From Phoronis australis (lineage: Eukaryota; Phoronida; Phoronidae), in assembly GCA_002633005.1 (NCBI GenBank), contig NMRA01000253.1, forward strand, positions 526,099 through 590,098: 64,000 nt of DNA, read 5' to 3'. Position numbers and translations under genes: made by a program. The notes under the pieces were generated by a model. The model ran no database searches, had not been told where the DNA came from, and saw only the letters and a list, made by a program, of their open reading frames with translations. Every line of letters begins with the position of its first letter. The stretch's first letter is position 1. Positions 21,601 through 33,900 of this stretch are shown here, piece by piece.

Positions 21601-22287
21601 CAGACAATGTCCCTTTAAATTACCCTGTCGTTTATCAAGAGGAGTACGGAGCGTTTGACTACAAACGCTAGGGTTCCAGGTTCGGTTCCACGCTGGTTCT
21701 AATCTCATGACTTGATTTTCCTCGCCAATGACATCACTTTGATCACTAATTACCAAAATTATTCCTCAGCCATACTGTATTCAGACACTCTCCGTGAATT
21801 ATACTGGGGTTAAAGTACGAGTTCGTGTTGAACTTCACGATTGCTCAAGCAATCTCAGGATTAAGCACGCGGTCGTGTTTGTGGGTAGTTTTATGCTACG
21901 TGTGGAAACTGCGAATAACATTTGCTCGACTTTGAGTCACATCAAATGGAAAAATGTTGATTCTCTGGTGGACTTTGTCCTCAGTCGCGGGTAGGAGCCT
22001 AGAAATATGCACAAATTTGACCGTCTTCGGAACATCATGTCTTGTATTCGCACATTTCATTTTGAACATTTATATCGAAAGAAATTTGGTCAAGTTATTG
22101 ATACCGCTGTTTTGCTATTAATGCATCTCTCTTTCGCTGCAGTTTGCTGAGAATTTAATCATGGTCCAGTGACTCAATTAAAAAAGATTGATAAAAATCA
22201 AACTTCAGTGGACGGGCCTTCTGCATAAATAATTACTTTTACTGTGTTTCTTTTGATATTTGGTTAAATACACAGACGGGTCTTTGT
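18620..22287. other. Intergenic region between the astacin and flavoprotein genes
   Basis: The two genes are divergent, so both promoters and the missing first astacin exon should lie here or nearby. I could not identify a signal-peptide exon with confidence. No RNA gene or transposon was recognised; weak tRNA-like B-box words near 21675 are not enough for a call. Confidence 0.4.
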
Positions 22288-22396
22288 GGTCCTACCATAG
22301 ATATTAGTCTATGGTCCTACCATGGATATTAGTCTATGGTCCTACCATAGATATTAGTCTATGGTCCTACCATAGATATTAGTCTATGGTCCTACA
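22288..22396 (+). repeat. 25-bp tandem repeat, about 4.4 copies
   Basis: Units of 25 bp start at 22288, 22313, 22338, 22363 and 22388, beginning GGTCCTACCATAGATATTAG, nearly identical apart from CCATGG in the second. Each unit contains the inverted pair CCATAG...CTATGG with an 8-base spacer, so each could form a small hairpin. It lies about 460 bp upstream of the flavoprotein start codon. Confidence 0.95.
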
Positions 22397-22855
22397 TAAC
22401 CTTAAAATCTTAACTGTTTGCAAGCGGCCACTTGAAATTTATCAGGAATACTAGTCACCCTGCAGATGCAGACGCGCTTTGAATAAAATATTGGGACGTC
22501 GACACCTTTCACCTGATTTCTATTATCTGGGATTTTTGATAATCTGAATGTACGCTGCCTCTTAGTTCATCATACTGCTTGCTAATGATGGCTTTCGGTG
22601 AAACTAATTTTTTGGAATTTTAGTTTTTGTTTCTAAGAAGCCGGGTGCACTTCCGAAAGTGATTGGTATCAGTTAATTGTCAAAATCCTGCTTAAGTGTC
22701 ATTTTATTTTCACTGAGCACTAAATAAATTCATCAATGATAAGCGAGTCATACGTTCAAGGTATACATTTACACAACCTAGTTAGATAACCGGGTAAATT
22801 TCGCAATCCAGAAAGATTTTCTATCTTCAGATTACGGAAAAGCTGCACGATCAGA

Positions 22856-25800
22856 ATGTTTTTCATTTTGTTCGCGTTGTTTTCATGCGCGTTTGGCTTC
22901 TGTCATTCCGATGGTCGCACATACTGCTTACCGACAGCACCCTGTTGGCCTTCGCAAACGGCAATCAATCAACTGGCAGCAACATTAACGGGGGACTTGG
23001 TGCAGCCTGTCGACCCTAAAGATGATGGGAAATTCACGCCCGGGACCTCCTACTACTGGGCAACCATGGGATTGTTGAAGAATCGCAGATTTTTGACAAA
23101 GCCTGGCATCATTGTTGTGGTCGCCAATGACAACGACGTCAAAGACTGCATTAGTTTTGCACGGCAGTACAACATCAAACTGGCCGTCATTTCGTCTGGA
23201 CATGATTATATTGGAAGGTCTGTATAGCTTCCGTAAACTAACATTTCAAGTGTTCGCTTGGACCAATATTCACTTCATTTCGAAATATCAGTACGAAAGT
23301 CTGGATTCTGCAAAGGATTGTTTACGTTTGACATGGGGTGTTGAAGCAAGCATCAAATAGCGCAAAAATAGCACAGCTAACACCTATAATAAGTTAGAAT
23401 ATGCTTTGCATCTGAATAAATAATTTACTGTAAATAAATGGAAATTCTTGTCAATAGAACACAATAGGTATACGGAATCAGTTGCGTCGTTGATGCCATA
23501 ATAGTGTCTTTGTTTTAACAGGAACACAGCATACGGAAGCCTGCAAATTAACCTCTACAATCTGCGCGGTGTCAGTGTCAACGTCAGGGAGACACAGTAC
23601 TCGGACGGAGGAACAGCGGTTCTTGGCGTTGGAAACAACTTAGCTAAAGTTTATGAAGAGGTAAAGCCGTCACCATGGAACAATTACACAGCATCGGCGT
23701 TGTTTAGCGCTGCTCTTTTATGTTATCAGTGATGTAATACTTTAATTTGATATTTAATTCATTTTGTTCTGTGTGTTAGATATTCGTCATAGTGATATTT
23801 AAGTAATTTGGCTTAACCGTTATTTGAGCAGATATTTTACAGAATTGTCGAGCACTAATTTGCCACTAAATACGCCTTACTTTTTAGTTTGTGAAAGATA
23901 AGTAGGGTTATATCTCGGCGTGCTGTAAGCTTACGTAAATATGGGACTCCGTACTGAACCGATGCATATTTGCTGTTACCTCTCATGTTTGATTGCAAGA
24001 CTTCTCTTTCATTAAGGTTAACTCAAGATTATGAGATGTTTGTTTTAGTCTTTAGGGTTTACGGAATTCTGTCTGAAAACTGACTGTGATAATTACAAGA
24101 GATCCCCGTTACTGCACGAAGTTGCAAAAGAACCTTTACAGACCATGTCCGAACTGCTAAAATGAACCTCACGTCGAGACTTTTGGTTTGTTCTTGGGTT
24201 TAGAAAGGAAAAATAAAAACCCATTCGCTCTCTAGACACGCGAAGGCATTTGTATCAGTTTTTAAAGTGGTTGTTTGTAGACTTGACAAATGGGGTCGCA
24301 AAAGAAAGAAACACGAGTCAGGTCAAGGTGTGCATCATTTTGAATAAAAAAGAATCAGAACGCACATGCGCTAAATAAGTCAAACGGAAGTTGTAAACTT
24401 CGAACTCGAAATCAAGTGAGCGAGGAAGTAGTGTGGCCTAGAGTATGAATGTCTGCCTTCAAAAAGGGATTGAAACCAAAGACTGGTAAAGCAGGAAATA
24501 ACGGATAGGTTGAGGACAATGGTTTTCATTATAAATTATTACACCAGTGGCGATAAAATCCTTCCATATAATTCTACGAGCTTATGTTTTCAGTTGTCGA
24601 CTGTACACAATCGTGTAGTAGTGGGTGGAGCTTCCCCTAAAGTAAGTTTTGGTGGATACACTCTCGGTGGCGGCCACAGTCCGATTACACGTATGAAAGG
24701 ACTAGCTGTGGACAATGTCATCCAGTTGAATCTAATCACAGCAAACGGTTCTACCGCGTTAGTCGACAAAGGCGGGTACAGTTTGACCGATTCTGAAGGC
24801 GTAACAACGTATCATCAAGACCCGGACTTGTTCTGGGCACTGCGAGGTGGCGGTAAGTAAATATCTGACAGTGCAGGTCTTTTACAGGTAACTGCCAAAC
24901 CAGGATTGATGTCTTGGTGTTACTTGTCGTGAACACCAAGAATGGGTGTTTCAAACGTTAGCTGCATCTTTGATGACGTCTTTCTGAATGCACCCAATAT
25001 ATTACTGTGTAAGACAACCTTGTGATCTGCATATTTTTAAGTGCAATCTAGATGTATGTTTACACCGTGTTCTATTCAAGGCGGTGGTACATTTGGCATC
25101 GTCACATGGATCAAATACAAGCTTCATCTTCCTCCGGACCAATTTCAGTCGCTGAGTTGTGTTTGGGGGTTTGGGTTAAACCAACAGGATGCGACACCAG
25201 CTAAAGAGTTCTTAAAATTTTATGGAAAGTTTCTGCAAACATTTCCAAGAAGCTGGGGAGGTTACTTGTTGGTTGCTCCTCCCATACCACGTAAGTTACC
25301 ATTTCTTTTTCACTATAACGCCACGGTATTTCCTTGTCCCTCCCTCCTTCCCTCCCCCTTCTCTCTCTCTCTCTCTCTCTCTCNCAGAGGTCAAGGTTGC
25401 CACAACTGCCAATATGGTATGTCTAGCTAGCAAGCGGAATAATTGAATCGACCATTACACTCGGTTATTCTTCGTTTTAGCAAGTGCACTGGTCTTGTGA
25501 CATCGTTTTTACAGTATACAACATCCCATATGGCTGGATAACACTTTCCCTAGTACACTGGGGAGACTACGCAGAGGCAATAGAATCATCCAAAGACCTC
25601 TTCAGCTGGCACCCCGAGTGGGCTCGTCCAGAGGGCTGCCAGATATCCAATCACTCGTCTTTTTGGGACTACATCCACTTGAATAATGACACGGTATACG
25701 AAAGACAATACATCTTTAGTGCAAGTGTTCAGCCAGAGACATGGGCCACAAATTTCACTGATGACTTGGTGGATTCAATGATGTCTCTGGCTTCAAAGCT

Positions 25801-28746
25801 GATTTTTGTGGCGGGGACTGCGACACATGTAGGCGGTAAGTGTCGACCTGTGCATTCCTCTGCTTTTTTATTGCTGGCAGACACACATTAAGTGACTGAA
25901 GGTTCTAACCTATTGATGACCGTCAGTCCGAACTGATTACCATACCATTTCTAACCTAACACTCTTTTTCCATAAAATGCGAGAAATATGATGCTTTCTA
26001 ACATGTGGTATAAAAGTTGCCATGTCGCTTCATCATTGCAGGTCGAGCCAAGGAGTTCCCTGGTAATTCATCATCTGTTGTATCCGGTTTCCGGTCCGCA
26101 GACCTCGCACTGACAATGGGGGTGGGACTGTCCCAACCAATGCCAGCAACAGATCCATACATCATGAACCAATCAAAAGAAGTTTCGTCAGTGGTAAGTC
26201 ATAAAACAAGTTGATTTGAGATTCACAACTACGGTAAAATGTGGAAATATTCGAAAGCAACGTTTCTAAGTTTTGGTCACATATCATGCGATAGTCGATC
26301 CGTTCTTTAGATGGCGTTCCATCAAGATGCCTTACGTGATCGGCCAATTTTTTATTGGACCATTAGCCCCTATTGGTGATTTTGGACGCAATATTAGCAA
26401 ATCGCAAGACGAAAAATATCTTTAAAAACGGAGTAAAGACTCAGGTAGTGAGGGGAACGTTAGAGAAAAACATGAACGGCGATGTCAGGAACATTATAAA
26501 AATAATTTATTCTGCAGCAACTGTTAAGGGATTGATTGTCACGGACGAAAAATAGTTTACACTCAAAAAGGTGAGAAATTTTTAGTAATTCAAGTAATAC
26601 GGAAAAAGTACATTCCAGTTTCTCGTCTTTATCACGAGTCGTCAATATCTAGTGAAGTGTATGGTGTTGTAAGTATTTCTTGAACTGTGAAATGGGCAGT
26701 GTTACAGAAACAGCAAGACAAAATGACGTGCATCTAAAATATCTCCATGAGCCCCTGTTGCCCAATTGCCGACAGGAGATGTATTTCTCAATAAACCCCA
26801 AATGTAGCATCTGCGCCCACCAGTAAAAAACAAACACACGTGCAAAGTGGACATTTTGCGACATAACACGGCGCCATTTTTCTATCCCTTTATTTTCCCT
26901 TGCTTCTCTTCAACAGCGGGAAATTTTATTATTTTCCGAAAAATCATTTTCGTAAGATACGTAATTTAATTGGAAACAGTAAAAATAAATTGAAAAGCCT
27001 TCGTGATTGGTGTATTAAGCACTTGACATAGATGCAAGGTAATATTCGAGAATATTACATGTACGCTCAACAGGGCACCGAGGAACATTTCTATCGGTGA
27101 AGCTGCAGTCCCCAGTTTGCAGTTCACATTTTTTGTTACTCGAATAAATCCGCATTTTTCTGCAATATTGAACATTCATTCGTTATCATCCGGGCGTTTT
27201 GATGCAGGAAATAGAAGCTTTCAACACGACACCAGTCGTACAATTCACGAAGGTGTAAACATGATGTATAAATAAGTTAGCCGAAGAACCGTCACTTTTC
27301 TAAAAGTCAGTCCTTCGGACAGTGAGTCTTTAGGAGAGAGAAAAGCAACACGTCGGTAGACAATCAACAAGACGGTATAGGTGACAGCAGGAAGTATCGA
27401 GACTTGTCTTGGTCACCAGTTTGATTACGTTAACTAACAGCAAGGCTACAGCAGACACCGCCGGCGCATGTTTTTGAAATTGATATTGGGCAGTTGTTGC
27501 ACTAAGTGCCTCTATACAAGGGTGCGCGTCATTCTGAACTTACGAGAGTACTCTGAAGAAGATTGAAAAAGACTGTCTTTTGTTCAACAGCAGTTGTATT
27601 AAATTATTAGTGAGCAATTGTTGGCACTCTGCCGCTTTGATACCCAAAATATGCACTCACCTCTTCAGGGATTCATAACGAACATGTGACCACGTTTGGC
27701 TTAAAGCAACAGTTGCCTTTCTTAGAAAGAACACAGCTCAAAAATTGTACACGGTGCTGCCCAGTAGTATGGAAAACTACACAAGTCGTGCTCATTTTGT
27801 TTTTGAAGATCTGTTAACAAAAAGCGTTTATTTAATCAAAACATTAAGTTATGTACAAACCTCTACCAAAAGAAGTCCCACTTAGAAATGGAAATTTAAG
27901 AAAACATAGGAACCGTCGAAATATCTCCAAAAAGACGGAATAATGGGAAGGTGAGGTAGGAATAGTAGATATAGCACCGCATAAATGACCGTTTCACGGT
28001 TCGTGATTTGTGGAAGATCCGTTCTCCGTAGAGGCGAGAATCCCTTAAAAACACAATAACGCGTAAAACTTCCGCGGGATTTCGCCATGTATTACAACAT
28101 TGTTAGCGAGATTCTTGCTTCAACCGAAGTTGCCGTTGTCTGGAAACGTAGATGTGCTTTCTGTTTTCATTGGTTGGTTTCATTTGGATGTAAAGTGACG
28201 TATCCGTCTTTGTTTAAAAGCGTAGATAAGTTCCCAGGTTACCTAGTTTGTCCAAACTGTCGGTTTTACACCTTTATACGATTTTATCGTTTGTGTCGTA
28301 CTCGTTTGTGTGAAATTTTGGTTAAATAAATTAAATAAAACGTGACGTGAAGTTTAACGTTGGTCGACGGCAAAAATACACTCTACACCACATGCTGCTC
28401 CAATAGTGTGTCAAATTGACAAACTCATAGCGGATGACGCCACGGAGTACTGAAATATAAGTCCAATTTCTGTGCGAAAACTAGCTAATGGTACTGGACG
28501 GGCATTGGGGCAACTTATTATATTGCACGATGTAGATAATGAAGCCACGCTTTATTTTCATCTATAATTTTATAGATGTACAAATACATCAACAGCGGCT
28601 ACTACAACGAACCAGACAGTGAGAAGCCGGACTGGAAGACGTTTTACTGGGGAGACAAGTATCCCGCGCTCCTTCGTGTGAAACAGAAATGGGATCCTGA
28701 TAACACGTTCACCTGTCTACATTGCGTGGGCTCTGACCTTGTCTGA
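22856..28746 (+). CDS. Secreted FAD-linked oxidase, berberine-bridge-enzyme-like
   Basis: Eight exons join in phase to 558 residues: 22856-23217, 23522-23660, 24594-24852, 25081-25290, 25388-25416, 25481-25835, 26042-26193 and 28576-28746. A hydrophobic signal peptide (MFFILFALFSCAFGF) is followed by the PCMH-type FAD-binding domain: SSGHDYIGR with His116, the expected covalent flavin attachment residue, then GGYTLGGGHSPI (residues 187-198) and RGGGGGTFGIVT around 250. The second covalent residue of plant berberine bridge enzymes, a cysteine, appears as Ser181 in VVGGASPKV, so flavin should be bound through histidine alone. The carboxy end has the BBE domain (YYNEPDSEKPDW...FYWGDKYPALLRVKQKWDP). 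Such enzymes oxidise alcohols, sugars or alkaloids with oxygen; the substrate is unknown. The 29-bp fifth exon follows a CT tract with an N at 25384 and is the least certain. Confidence 0.88.
25361..25384 (+). repeat. CT dinucleotide tract at a splice acceptor
   Basis: About 22 bases of (TC)n end in an N at 25384 and form the pyrimidine tract before the CAG acceptor of the short fifth exon. The N is probably a length ambiguity in the microsatellite. Confidence 0.85.
26194..28575. other. Last intron of the flavoprotein gene
   Basis: 2.4-kb intron between a GTAAGT donor and a TTTTATAG acceptor. No further exon is required, since both sides are phase 0 and the protein alignment by eye is continuous. 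Open frames of 60-80 codons inside show no recognised domain. Confidence 0.55.
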
Positions 28747-28899
28747 AACTGACTGTTATGAATTGTGGCTGGAAACAGAACCATTAGATCATATATTGGT
28801 TACTGTCGCTTTCTATCCCAATCAGGAAAAACGGATGCAATTTCAAACATAACAGTTGCAGTTTTTTTTTGGTCAAACGGCGCCCATGTCCTAGCTGAG

Positions 28900-29290
28900 A
28901 ATAACTCACTTCAGCAAATTTATTACATGTGAAGAATGATGCCTTACATAAACAAGAGCAACGCGGGCCTTTGAAATGCTCCCACGAATGCACCGCAAAC
29001 GGTGTGCTTCTTGGGATGTTTATTTGCATCATAAAAATGGCAACTAGATGGTCAAAATACTTTGAATCCATGCCAAAACGCGAAAATGTCACCGTATTAT
29101 TAACAAAAAGCTATTTACCACATTTCATGAAAATCTGTCAAGAAAATACAGAGAAACAGAGGAAAATAGAAAAAAAATAAATTGCCACTAAAAGGCACAG
29201 CGTTCATCGGATGCGTCTGAAAGTTGTAGGCTTCCGTTGTCAACTTCACATAAATATAGTTGCTTAACTTAATAAAAATCCTGTAGAGGG
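28900..29290 (+). repeat. Dispersed repeat with 'gccactaagaggc' signature
   Basis: Shares words with 33.1-33.9, 42.5-42.6, 50.4-50.9 and 52.1-52.3 kb: 'gccactaaaaggcacag', 'cttccgttgtcaacttcac', 'aaaatcctgtag'. An old dispersed family; no coding capacity is visible. Confidence 0.55.
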
Positions 29291-29291
29291 C

Positions 29292-32200
29292 TTATAGTCT
29301 CGACGCATTTCTGGGAAATGTGCATGTTAGAGGCATTTTTATTAAAAGTGAAGAACCTATCTTTTTAGCATAATTATGGTGTGCTGATTTCAATTATGCT
29401 TGTTCCCAAGCTGGGTTTTGAGTTTTTGACCATCTAATTTCCATAAACAAAATGGCCGCCAAACCAACAAGATGAGAAACATTCGTGGGACCAGGAGTAC
29501 AATATGTGACGAATAATTAGGAAATTTGTGCTACAAAAACATAGTATATGTGTGTTTAGAGCACTTAATTTTGAGAACATATTAATGGACGTCATTAAAT
29601 TCCCCAAGTATGCTAATTAGCTTCTGCCATTACCGAAAAATTCAAATATCGGTGTAACTTTATCAATTTGCAGGCAAACATGACAAATAAAGTGTCTATA
29701 CCTATGTTTTGAAGGTCTAGAAAAATCATTATGTGAAGCTTTTATTTCATCTTCACTAAGTTACAATTTATGCTCATTAATAAAGCCTGAAAATTAAATT
29801 AGAAATCATAATTATCAATGCTTTTTTGCGAACATCTCACTATTTAGATTAGACATAAAAGTATTGTAAGCATAACAACATGACTTTTAGCTACTGTTGT
29901 AAAGAAATGCATGGCCATATCGTCCCATTTTGGACAGGAACATACTGTTTTCAAAGTCGACCAAGCACTCTGCTGCAGATTAATGGAGCTTACGTGGTCG
30001 GTCCCAGAATACCAAAATATAGTAATACAGTACATCGTTTAGTGGTTCTTCAAGTATCAATGAACTTCATCAAGGCCATAGAAGATGACATGAGTGATTC
30101 CGGAATAGCTGAGGTGTGTATAGAGAGTGCAGTACTTGGTCACGACCTATGGAACTGGTCCTCAGTGGAAAGTCGTACATCAAAGTTACAGCATGAGGGC
30201 ACACAAAGTGTCTTTGCAAGCTCTGTGGCAATCCCTGGTGCCAAGCCTTCTCTCGTTCTTTGCAGAAGCGACTGTCATGCTTGTATTTCCAGTATGTCTG
30301 CAGATAATGATCCATAGAAAATTCCGGAATTGATAACATTTCTCAGTCAGGATAAGTTCTGGGCATTTTGTCAACAGTAGGTCTGATGATGTGAATTTCA
30401 GCTTCTGGTGGAGTTACATGGACATGGTTCCAATATCGTTGAAGTACACATGCTTTCAACGGGATGGCATTTGGGAACTGCATCTCTATTCATTTACTCT
30501 CATGCTGCCCTACCGAATTATGCCCGAGTGGGGTGCGGTCTTTTTAGTCGAGATGCATCAGCTTCCACAGTCTGTTTGGTCAGAGGTTCAAGCAGGAAAT
30601 TTTGTAGTCAAGCGATCTTCTCATATGCTCTGTCAGGTAGATTCTGACCAATGGGTAAATGGGGCAGGCAAAACGGAGGTGGCATCATCGGTAATACCAA
30701 AACCACGTCAGCTCTATGGAGGTGGACACTCTCATTACATCTGACATGTCATATAGCTGAACAAACTTACCGCTGTGGGAGTACATAGTTTCTCAATGAA
30801 GCCACGAAAGCCAGGAAACTGTGTGAAAATAATGTCGAGAGTTCCCTTCTTTGCACTTTCCATGGATTGAAGGTCTTCTCGTCCGCAAGGCCTTAGCTGC
30901 TACAAACCCTTGCAACAAAAGACCTAGCAACAGCACCAATCCAAGAGTCACTTTTGCACACCAAGGAACTTGGACACGAACAAATTAAGAAATTTGTTCA
31001 AGACAGATTATCATTGAGCAATGCGAAAATTGAGACATGTCAATTCTTGCACCTATGCGCAAAAATAATGCCCCCAACATTTGCCAACTTATATGATGTG
31101 GTGAAACAAACCAAAGATAAAGATAAAGATAAGAAAATGGATCTTAAGGCAGACAGGGATGTACTTCGCTGTCTAGCTACGGCTCATGAGGCAGGTCGGC
31201 CAGTTGATTTGCTGTCTGTGCTCAAAAGCGAGCTTCTTCCAGTCCATGTTGTCTTGCAGAAACGATAGCGAAGCATTGCTGGTAGCTCTTGGGAAGCCTG
31301 ATGGTGATGTGACCTTCGAAAATTTGGCTGATTCATTCATGAAAACAGTGCTTAACACAGGATTTCGATATCATAAAATTGATATTGTATTTGACAGATA
31401 CAGACAAGAAACAATGAAGGACACAACAAGAAAACAGCGCAGTAAAGGAACACGGCAAATCAGGTGATTTCTGGAAGGCCGCGATGTACCTCTTCCTCAA
31501 AACTGGTCAAATTTTCGGACACTGGCTGAGAATAAAGCAAACCTAGCACATTTCTTTTCAGAGGAACTGTGTTTGTAGACACCTGAAGACAAAAAGGTTA
31601 TGGTTGCAGGAGGGTTTAAAGATGAGCTGAAAGTCATTTAAATCATCTAAGGATATGACTGATTTGAGGACTCTGAAATTCACACATGAAGAAGCATATG
31701 CAAGATTGACACTGCATGCTGTCCACAGTCAGTCGTGTTTTCCAGACACACCCGATGTTCTACTGCTTCTGGTATCGCACTTTCAACAAATGCAATATGA
31801 GCATATCTGACTTATGTCATATATACCTATTGAACCACCTTTCAACAAATTACTACGAGACTCACCAACATCCTTGTTTGCTTTTCATGCCGCGACCGGG
31901 CTTGGAACCAACTCTTACTTTGCCAATCACATGAAAAAATCATCATGGAAGGTGATCCTAGAGCATCATAGATTGCTTAAGAACCTCAGTCTGCATTGGT
32001 GAACTCACTGAGAAAATTACGACGGCTTCAGAAGTATTTGTCTGTAGAATATACACGACCAGAACAGACCTGTAGATGTAGCACGCCATTTACTATTCTC
32101 CAAGCCCGTGAACCCAGAAGTCCTTCCCCCAACGCATAATGCGCCCCGTTTCCATCTGATGAGAGTGCACTATCAGGTCAAGGTATCGCAAAATGATCAT

Positions 32201-33181
32201 TGTCCCATACCTGAGCTCCCAGCACCCTCTGATATGGGAGGGACACACACAAACTTATGCTTGCAGCCCATGCTGATAACACAGAGTAAAATCCCAGACA
32301 GCTGCCTAGAGATGGTATTGTGTGCATGCCAGAAACAACGCAACAGTAGACAATGCAGATGCAAGAAATTTGGATTTCGATGCATATCATTATGCAGCAC
32401 ATTCATGATCAGATTCCTTGTATGCAAACTGTTTGATTTGCCTGGCTTCAAGCATGTTAAAAAGTACCAAAAAGTGAACGCTAAAATTGTGTTCAACAGG
32501 CCTGAAAACAATTCATGCAACAGGGAATCTAATGTATTCAATAACAATAACTAAATCGTTTTTTATGAATATAAGATAACGGGATAGTGTGAACATTTGT
32601 CCTTATATTCCGTCAAAATAGTGTCACCTTGCTTAACGAGCATCGCAGATTAACGACTATTTTTTCCACATTCTGTAAGTATATACATCTACAACCCAAA
32701 AGATATGAAGTAAATTACTCCAAAAATGCTTTTAGCATGTTTGTTGACCATGAACATATATTATTAACACCTCATTTTTCAAGTTAGCCTGCAGGAGCAC
32801 AAACTTAAGACGCAAATTAAATTGTATGGTAATGGCGGCACCTAATCTTCATAATAAGTTTTTAGAGTTGCATTTTTTAGTTTTCATAAGTGATCTATTG
32901 CTCAAGAAGTATTTATAAGAAGTGTACAGGTGAGAAATTTCGCCATTTTAACTGGTATATTGTGATTTCTATTACAAAAATACATCTGAACTTGACAATT
33001 TGGCCGCCATTTTGTTTATGCTAATTAGATGGTCAAAAATGCAAAATTAGGTTTGGGAACAGGGTTTGTTGAATTTGCCATGCCTTGATTGTGTGAAAAA
33101 GTCTTGTTCCCAACTATTACTAAAAAATGCTTCTAGAACCTTATACAGGGCTCTTTTCAGGAAATGCGTCTAGACTATCAA
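29292..33181 (+). mobile_element. 3.9-kb terminal-inverted-repeat element around the decayed protein gene
   Basis: The left flank (from ATAGTCTCGACGCATTTC at about 29293) and right flank (ending with the near complement at about 33180) are diverged inverted copies. Similarity includes 'gcttgttcccaa', 'tttttgaccatctaatt' and 'ataaacaaaatggccgcc' at 29399-29460, against their complements at 33000-33120, and a 'cggtaatggc' segment near 29630 against 32830. The inverted repeats therefore reach about 400 bp or more on each side. The interior is the multicopy pseudogene at 29.88-32.56 kb. This suggests that the protein family belongs to a DNA transposon, which is inference. No target duplication was found. 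Confidence 0.6.
29880..32560 (+). pseudogene. Decayed multicopy element protein, middle and carboxy part with CXC-like end
   Basis: The plus strand in changing frames reads MNFIKAIEDDMSDSGIAEVC (near 30060), MRAHKVSLQALWQSLVPS (30190), FWWSYMDMV...GNFVVKRSS (30400-30620), HEQIKKFVQDRLSLSNAK (30975), TFANLYDVVKQTKDKDK (31080), FDRYRQETMKDTTRKQRSKG (31390), EGRDVPLPQNWSNF (31475), HEEAYARLTLHAVHSQ (31685) and a cysteine-rich CACQKQRNSRQCRCKKFGFRC (32325) like a tesmin/TSO1 CXC motif. At least five frameshifts or stops break it. I recall HEEADTR and DTDVL in intact relatives, which suggests a PIN/FEN-type nuclease fold; here they are degraded. The amino-terminal part is missing but a different copy supplies it at 1-1365. 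Confidence 0.7.
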
Positions 33182-33184
33182 GAG

Positions 33185-33900
33185 ATACAGCTGTGGGTGT
33201 AAAAAAAAAATCAAAACTGACACTAAGAGGCGCCACAGTAATCGAAGCTGTTCGAAAATCATCATCAGTTGTCATCTTCACACTAAGAACATATAAGCTA
33301 ATGTTCACAATCATCCTAAGATGGCGCAAAATATGTCGAATCCGTCCGAACGAAAAAATGTCATCGTTTCTTTAAAACTAGGGATCCTTCCGAAAGTTGT
33401 CGTTTTCCGTTGACAACTTCACGCGCTAAATTTAATAAAGATCCTGCAGCTAAAAAACAAAACTGCCACTAGGAGGCGCCACAGTAGTCAAAGTCGGAAA
33501 ATCATCTGCAATCCTCCTCTTCATGGTAAGAACATACGCGCCAATTTTCACAATTATCCTCAGAGTGGTTTGGGTGATAGCGGGGGACACCAAAAATACA
33601 CTCGAGAATAGTAAAAAATGATCACTAGATGGCGCAACATGCCTCAAACCCATCCGAAAACGGAAGGATAGCGTCCTCTCATTAATAGAGGCCTATATGC
33701 CAAATTTCATGAAAACTGGTTGAGGACCTTTGAAGATACAGAGGCAAACGTGAAAAACTAAAATTGCCACTGAAGGGCACAGCAGTAGTCGGGTCGGTCC
33801 GAAACTCGTCGGCCTCTGTCGTCAACCCGCAACACACCTGCCAAATTTCAGTAAGATCCTGCAAGGGGTTTAAGACAGCCGTGGACGCCCGGCGGAAGAT
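33185..33900 (+). repeat. Dispersed repeat cluster, several diverged units
   Basis: Units with 'ctaagaggcgccacagtaatc', 'aaaatcatc', 'acacatatgccaattttcacaatcatcc' and 'gatggcgcaa' follow one another at about 150-260-bp spacing (starting near 33220, 33465 and 33765). Short minus-strand open frames that look related to each other arise only from this repetition. Confidence 0.65.

Noticed and set aside
21380-21740. tRNA gene or SINE suggested by 'ggttcggttcc' and 'agctcagtgctgg' words
   Set aside because: The two box-like words are about 270 bp apart and no cloverleaf can be formed.
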